Assembly: GCA_030833445.1 (NCBI GenBank) | Contig: JAURHD010000001.1 | Coordinates: forward strand, 202,552-266,551 | Reading direction: 5' to 3' | Length of the DNA: 64,000 nucleotides | Source of the DNA: Cephaloticoccus sp. | Lineage (GTDB): Bacteria; Verrucomicrobiota; Verrucomicrobiia; Opitutales; Opitutaceae | The notes under the pieces: model-generated | Databases searched by the model: none | What the model saw: the letters and a program-made list of their open reading frames with translations, nothing else | Told to the model about the DNA's origin: nothing | Translations under genes and position numbers: made by a program | Part shown: in pieces, positions 60,061-64,000 of the stretch | Layout: every line of letters starts with the position of its first letter | Position numbering within the stretch: the first letter of the stretch is position 1

Positions 60061-61137
60061 ATGGCCATGAAGACGAATCTACCAACCCCCTCCACCTTGG
60101 TGGACCAGGCCGCCCACTGGCTGGCCCGGATTGATGCTGGTCTCGATGCCGGCGGGCAGAAAGAATTTCAACAATGGCTGGGGTCCTCACCGGATCACCA
60201 GGCAGCTTGGGAAGATGTCTCCGCACCTTGGGAGGGTTTGGATCAAGCCCGGGCCGATGGGTATGCCCCGGAAATGCTGGCAGAGCTGGCCCGTCGGGAG
60301 CAGAAGCGGAAGTGGTCCCGTCGGCGGAATTGGATCGGTCTGGCGGCTGCGGCCGCAGTGGCCGTCAGCATAACCGCAGGGCTGGATCACCGATCGACAC
60401 CGGCTGCACCGGTTCCCACCTATGCCCCCGTTGCCGCGGATGAGACAGCGTCTGCAGCCGAATCCCGGATCAAATTGGTGACGATCCCCAGTGCAGTGGT
60501 CTTGCGACCGGAACAGCGCCGTTTGGATGACGGATCCGTGGTCGAGTTGAATGAGCGCGCCCTTTTAAGCGTCAATTACACGCCGGAGCGTCGCGAGGTC
60601 CGGCTGATCAGCGGCACGGCCCATTTCACGGTGGCGCATAACCCGGACCGGCCGTTCATCGTGCAGGCCGGAGCCGTGGCGGTGCGCACCGTGGGCACCG
60701 CGTTTGCCGTGGAGCCCTCTGATACGGCTGCCGATGTGCTGGTCACCGAGGGCCGGGTTGGCGTGGCCCGCACGGTGGACGAGACCAGCACGGACGAACC
60801 TCTGCTGGTGCCGGCCGGGGGCCGGGTGCTGATGTCCTACCAACCCGGGGAAACGCCCACGGTGGAAATGCTCAATCCCGAAGAGATGGCGCGACGCCTC
60901 CAATGGCGGGCCCCGCGGCTGCAATTGCACGGAGCGACCTTGCCCGAGGTCGTGGCACTTTTGAATCAACTTAACGACACGCAGATGATGATCGCGGACC
61001 CCAGTCTGGAGCCATTGCGTTTCAGTGGGGTGTTCCGCGCCGACAACGCCGCCGGATTTGTGCGGATGCTCGAGAACGATCATGGCGTGGCCATCACTTA
61101 TAATGGGGAAAATACGATTGTCCTGCGCCGCAGATAA
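60061..61137 (+). CDS. FecR family anti-sigma/sensor protein with STN-like C-terminus
   Basis: This 358-residue protein has the N-terminal DUF4880 domain (about residues 1-55: TLVDQAAHWLARIDAGL), a membrane helix (about 83-105), a FecR domain (from about RRLDDGSVVELNERALLSV, 155-250) and a C-terminal STN-like part (about 285-358: LHGATLPEVVALLNQLNDTQ...). It relays an outer membrane signal to the sigma factor. The STN-like end is a notable feature. The gene begins one base after the sigma stop. Confidence 0.9.
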   Translation: MAMKTNLPTPSTLVDQAAHWLARIDAGLDAGGQKEFQQWLGSSPDHQAAWEDVSAPWEGLDQARADGYAPEMLAELARREQKRKWSRRRNWIGLAAAAAVAVSITAGLDHRSTPAAPVPTYAPVAADETASAAESRIKLVTIPSAVVLRPEQRRLDDGSVVELNERALLSVNYTPERREVRLISGTAHFTVAHNPDRPFIVQAGAVAVRTVGTAFAVEPSDTAADVLVTEGRVGVARTVDETSTDEPLLVPAGGRVLMSYQPGETPTVEMLNPEEMARRLQWRAPRLQLHGATLPEVVALLNQLNDTQMMIADPSLEPLRFSGVFRADNAAGFVRMLENDHGVAITYNGENTIVLRRR

Positions 61138-61174
61138 CCACGGGAAGCAGTGCGCGGCAGGGCAGTTTCGTTGG

Positions 61175-63091
61175 ATGCGACTGCTGGCTGGTGCAGTGCT
61201 GTTATGGGGGCTTGCCCTGCCGTTGGACTTAGCGGCGATCACCCGTAATTTCAGCATTAAGGCCGGACCGGCCGAGACGCAGTTAAACGAATTTGCGGTC
61301 CAGAGCGGGCTGCAGGTGCTTTTTGAGACGGAGCTGGCGCAAAACCGCCGGGTCAATGCAGTGCGCGGCGACTACACCATGGGTGAAGCCCTGGATCGTT
61401 TGCTGGGGGACACGGGACTGGCGGCGCAATATGATGAGAAGTCTGGCATCGTAACGATTGCCCGTGCGGAGTCCAAGAAACCGGTGGTGCGGTTGCCGCC
61501 CTATACGGTCGAAGGCGAACCGATTTCATGGCGCTATGCCCGGGCGGGAAACATCGAGGTGCTGTCCTCCTGCACCGACGATGTGACCAATCGGGTGATC
61601 CAGCAAATCCACCGTCTGCACGAAGCCTTGGAGCAGATCGTGCCCCCCGAGTTCATTTTTCAATCGGATCAACCGATCGTCTACGTGCTCCATTCCGATC
61701 GGGATCACGCATCCCTTCCACCCGAACTGATGGAGAAATTGCGGCAACAGGAGAAAAAGGAATCCGCCGCAAACACGCTGATTTGGAATATTGGCATCAT
61801 GCGGAGTTACATTTTCTGGGATGTGGATAGTCGGGCGATCTATTTCATCTTGAATGAGGGTGCCTTCATGGTGGGCCGACTGAGCATCCGCGGTGATTAT
61901 TTGCACCAGATGATGGAGCGTCGCAGTCCTTCACTGCCGGCGTGGTATATCCAAGGCATGGTGGAACTCTACAGCACGATCACCCTCGATCCCTATGGAG
62001 CCCGGGCCTTTGCCATGGAAATTAAAAACCGGCACCGAATCCCCGGTGGCGTGGCAAAATTCAAACCCTTTGTCTGGCTTTCCGAAGAGGAAACCCAGTC
62101 TATGCGCAAGGGGCACGAACCAGGTTTGGTGCCGTTGGCCGACCTGATTACCGGATCCGCCCCCACCGCGGCGGATCTGTCCCGCCGAAACTGGCGGGCC
62201 CAAGGAGCCTTGTTCGTGCGCTGGGCCTTGGATGACGTTAAAAACGGTCGGGAGGCCCTGTGGGATCTCCTGCGCCGGTCGGATGACCACGCGTTGACTG
62301 AGACAGATTTCAAAGAGTGCTTCGGGCTGAGTTTTGCTGAAGCGGATGAAAAATTGCGCCGTTACCTGCCAAAGGCAGTCAAACGGGAGTTTGAGTTGAA
62401 ACCGGACAAGTTCGATGAGCTGCCGGCCTATGTGCTGCGTTCCGCCACCGATCTGGACACCGCCTGGACCAAGGGGGATCTCGACCGATTGAAGATCAAT
62501 TACGTGCGCCGATATTTTCCCGAACTGACCGATCGCTACATCGAACAGGCGCGCCGTATTTTGAAGCAAGGTTATGGCATGGGCGGAGATCACGATGCCC
62601 GCCTGCTGGGGTTGCTGGGACTTTGCGAGTGCGACGTGGGCGATGATGTCGCCGCCCAACCGCTATTGGAGGCCGCCGTGAATGGTGGGGCCGAGCGTCC
62701 ACGGGTCTATTACGAGCTGGCCCGCATTCGATTTGAGGCGGCCATGCAAGCGACCAAAGGAGGTCATATCACTGAGGCAGAGGCGGATTCGGTGCTGCGG
62801 CTCCTGGTCATGGCCTGCGCCCATCATCCACCCCTCCCGTCGGTCTACGAATTGATGGCGGAAACCTGCGCGGCGGTCGGAGTAAACCGACAGGAACTGA
62901 TCCTCTTGCGTGAAGGGTTGAAACAATTTCCGCGTCGCACCGGCCTGATCAAGTCCGTGGTCCGGGTGCATGCCCAATTGGGTTTGCGCGCCGAAGCGCA
63001 AGCGGTGCTACAGCGGGGAATTGCGATGGCGGAAGATCCCGCGGCCCGCCAAGAACTGACCAAGTTGCAACTGGAACTGGCCGGACAATAA
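61175..63091 (+). CDS. STN-domain protein fused to a degenerate peptidase-MA-like and TPR-like region
   Basis: This 638-residue protein has a signal segment (about residues 1-20), an STN domain (about 24-96, FSIKAGPAETQLNEFAVQSGL), a TonB-box-like stretch VVRLPPYTVEGEP, then a central domain of peptidase-MA or gluzincin type (LPAWYIQGMVELYST, as in PxWxxEGxAEY) in which the usual HExxH is absent, and a helical TPR-like end (from about 470). No beta barrel is present. It begins 37 bases after FecR, so in this operon it replaces the usual TonB receptor. Its role is probably sensing, not transport. Confidence 0.7.
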   Translation: MRLLAGAVLLWGLALPLDLAAITRNFSIKAGPAETQLNEFAVQSGLQVLFETELAQNRRVNAVRGDYTMGEALDRLLGDTGLAAQYDEKSGIVTIARAESKKPVVRLPPYTVEGEPISWRYARAGNIEVLSSCTDDVTNRVIQQIHRLHEALEQIVPPEFIFQSDQPIVYVLHSDRDHASLPPELMEKLRQQEKKESAANTLIWNIGIMRSYIFWDVDSRAIYFILNEGAFMVGRLSIRGDYLHQMMERRSPSLPAWYIQGMVELYSTITLDPYGARAFAMEIKNRHRIPGGVAKFKPFVWLSEEETQSMRKGHEPGLVPLADLITGSAPTAADLSRRNWRAQGALFVRWALDDVKNGREALWDLLRRSDDHALTETDFKECFGLSFAEADEKLRRYLPKAVKREFELKPDKFDELPAYVLRSATDLDTAWTKGDLDRLKINYVRRYFPELTDRYIEQARRILKQGYGMGGDHDARLLGLLGLCECDVGDDVAAQPLLEAAVNGGAERPRVYYELARIRFEAAMQATKGGHITEAEADSVLRLLVMACAHHPPLPSVYELMAETCAAVGVNRQELILLREGLKQFPRRTGLIKSVVRVHAQLGLRAEAQAVLQRGIAMAEDPAARQELTKLQLELAGQ

Positions 63092-63182
63092 TAGAAGGCG
63101 GTTCCCGATAACCTAATATATACCAGAATCGACCCGGTCATCCGTCGCGGGATCAGGGCCTGCGGGAAAAATCAGGATTCCC

Positions 63183-63689
63183 TTAACCTTGGCTGGCGAG
63201 CTTGAGGTCAAACACCTTTCCCTTGAAGAAAAAGACATAGAGCGTATCGGCCGGCAGGTCGGCAGGTTCCGGGGCCATGGTCGGTCCGCTGTTTTCCACA
63301 AAACCGCGACGGGATTGATCGGCTTGGGGTGCGTTCCGTCTCTCATAGGGAAGGGAACGGGAGGATACGTTGTCCATGCCACTGGCATAGGATACACTGA
63401 TTGAAATGGCGCGATTACTGGGGTAATAGCGGTTGTAGGTCCACAGGGTGACGGTTCCATCGGGACTATCCTTGACCTCAGACTTCGAAGCTTTGCCCAA
63501 GGCCATATACACCATGTCGGGCGTGAACCCGATATCGATATCACCGGCCTCGATGATCTGTTTCTGTTCCGGGGTAAGGCTGCTGAAGACCGCGGATTTT
63601 TCTTCGATTCGTCCTGAGGCGCCGGACATTTCACAACCAGCCAACAAGGCGACGGTAGCAATACATACCAGGGTGGTGATCGATTTCAT
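63183..63689 (-). CDS. Lipoprotein with a SmpA/BamE-like pattern
   Basis: This 168-residue protein has a lipobox (LLAGC, residues 15-19) after a signal segment. The mature part has GDIDIGFTPDMVYMALGKASK, a pattern like that of SmpA/BamE-type small lipoproteins (G-M-T-x-x-x-V-x-x-x-L-G-x-P). A final stretch LPADTLYVFFFKGKVFDLKL follows. It is on the opposite strand to the STN protein. Role uncertain; probably an envelope component. Confidence 0.7.
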   Translation of the reverse strand: MKSITTLVCIATVALLAGCEMSGASGRIEEKSAVFSSLTPEQKQIIEAGDIDIGFTPDMVYMALGKASKSEVKDSPDGTVTLWTYNRYYPSNRAISISVSYASGMDNVSSRSLPYERRNAPQADQSRRGFVENSGPTMAPEPADLPADTLYVFFFKGKVFDLKLASQG

Positions 63690-63920
63690 AGAAAGTTCCC
63701 GGGGCTGAAAATCGTAGGCATAGGGGGCCAGAGAGTAAAACGCAGCTTGGTCGCTACATACGTGCATGTTGTCGTGGTAAACTGGGCGATAAAAGAACTA
63801 ACACCGTCAACACGGACTATACTTCAGACTTTCCCATCTCACCAGAAAAACCACGCCCGTGAATTGAAACGCCACCCTGCAACCGGCGGGTTTGGTCAGG
63901 CATCTATTGCTATCCGGTAA

Positions 63921-63954
63921 AACAAAAAGGGCGGAGACCCGGAGGTCTCCGCCC
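63921..63954 (-). terminator. Rho-independent terminator for the gene entering from the right
   Basis: GGGCGGAGACC (63929-63939) and GGTCTCCGCCC (63944-63954) form an 11-bp perfect stem with a 4-base loop. On the minus strand the stem is followed by TTTTTGTT (63928 down to 63921). It therefore terminates a minus-strand gene to the right of the window. Confidence 0.9.
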
Positions 63955-63987
63955 TCGAAAGGCAGACGTTAGGAGTAACGACCCAGC

Positions 63988-64000
63988 TTAGAAGCTGAGG
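63988..64000 (-). CDS. Possible C-terminal end of a minus-strand outer membrane protein
   Basis: At the right edge, one minus-strand frame ends L-S-F then TAA (63988-63990). A terminal phenylalanine is the classical last residue of outer membrane barrels, and the strong terminator lies 34 bases beyond. A TonB-dependent receptor would fit the sigma/FecR genes. Only four codons are visible, so this is weak, and another frame stop is possible. Confidence 0.3.

Noticed and set aside
1-64000. CRISPR array, rRNA operon or intact transposase
   Set aside because: No regular repeat-spacer array, no 16S/23S/5S signature and no full transposase frame were seen by eye on either strand.

Overview
The window looks like chromosome from a GC-rich Verrucomicrobiota bacterium, most likely Opitutaceae. 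This is inferred from the mix of gene families: many Gfo/Idh/MocA oxidoreductases, phytanoyl-CoA dioxygenase-like proteins, varied glycosidases (GH2, GH35, GH51, GH116), a sigma/FecR/STN module, weak Shine-Dalgarno sequences and palindromic intergenic repeats. It is not proven by a marker gene. No rRNA, CRISPR array, intact insertion sequence or prophage was seen. One tRNA gene (anticodon CAT) is present.

Layout. 0-14.7 kb is mostly housekeeping: an O-methyltransferase end, small DUF genes, an M29 aminopeptidase, glycyl-tRNA synthetase, a lipase-maturation-factor protein with Sel1 repeats, a Do-like protease, a GH2 glycosidase, thioredoxin 2, and a cbpA-cbpM chaperone pair. 14.7-32.4 kb is a carbohydrate and oxidoreductase region: two enolase-superfamily proteins, SDR, AKR, an AraC regulator divergent from a PhyH-like dioxygenase, a second PhyH, a GIDE-LemA membrane protein, an FAD oxidoreductase, an SGNH hydrolase, an MFS transporter, a broken GH35 locus and a GH51 arabinofuranosidase. 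This part carries gene decay: DUF488 with an amber codon, a shortened MazG-like gene, and a GH35 fragment joined to the tail of a lost Gfo/Idh gene.

32.4-34.0 kb looks like a mobile-element scar. It has a LysR fragment, the tRNA, a frameshifted tyrosine-recombinase C-terminus and an AT-rich lipoprotein gene. 35.2-38.6 kb is the most interesting block: a tight three-gene operon of a C39-like papain-fold peptidase, a RimK-like ATP-grasp ligase with an extra N-terminal domain, and a GCS2-like carboxylate-amine ligase. This is a peptide or amide-bond forming (amidoligase) system of unknown product.

38.6-47.2 kb holds four intact Gfo/Idh/MocA genes, an HpcH/HpaI aldolase, two SDRs and a glycosidase-like TIM-barrel protein, probably sugar or sugar-acid catabolism. 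47.2-53.9 kb has an LLM flavin oxidoreductase, a solitary HPr-like protein, an HxlR regulator divergent from a tautomerase, tandem peroxiredoxins (one cytoplasmic, one lipoprotein), a kinase-fold protein and a CNNM/CorC-type membrane protein. 53.9-59.4 kb is a minus-strand operon (NTP transferase, GH116, NahK-like sugar kinase, PIG-L deacetylase) that could release, phosphorylate and nucleotide-activate a sugar. 59.5-63.1 kb is an ECF sigma / FecR / STN-protein module in which the usual TonB-dependent receptor is replaced by a non-barrel protein.

Start sites were chosen by family conservation because ribosome-binding sites are generally weak. All functions are homology-style readings by eye, with no database search.
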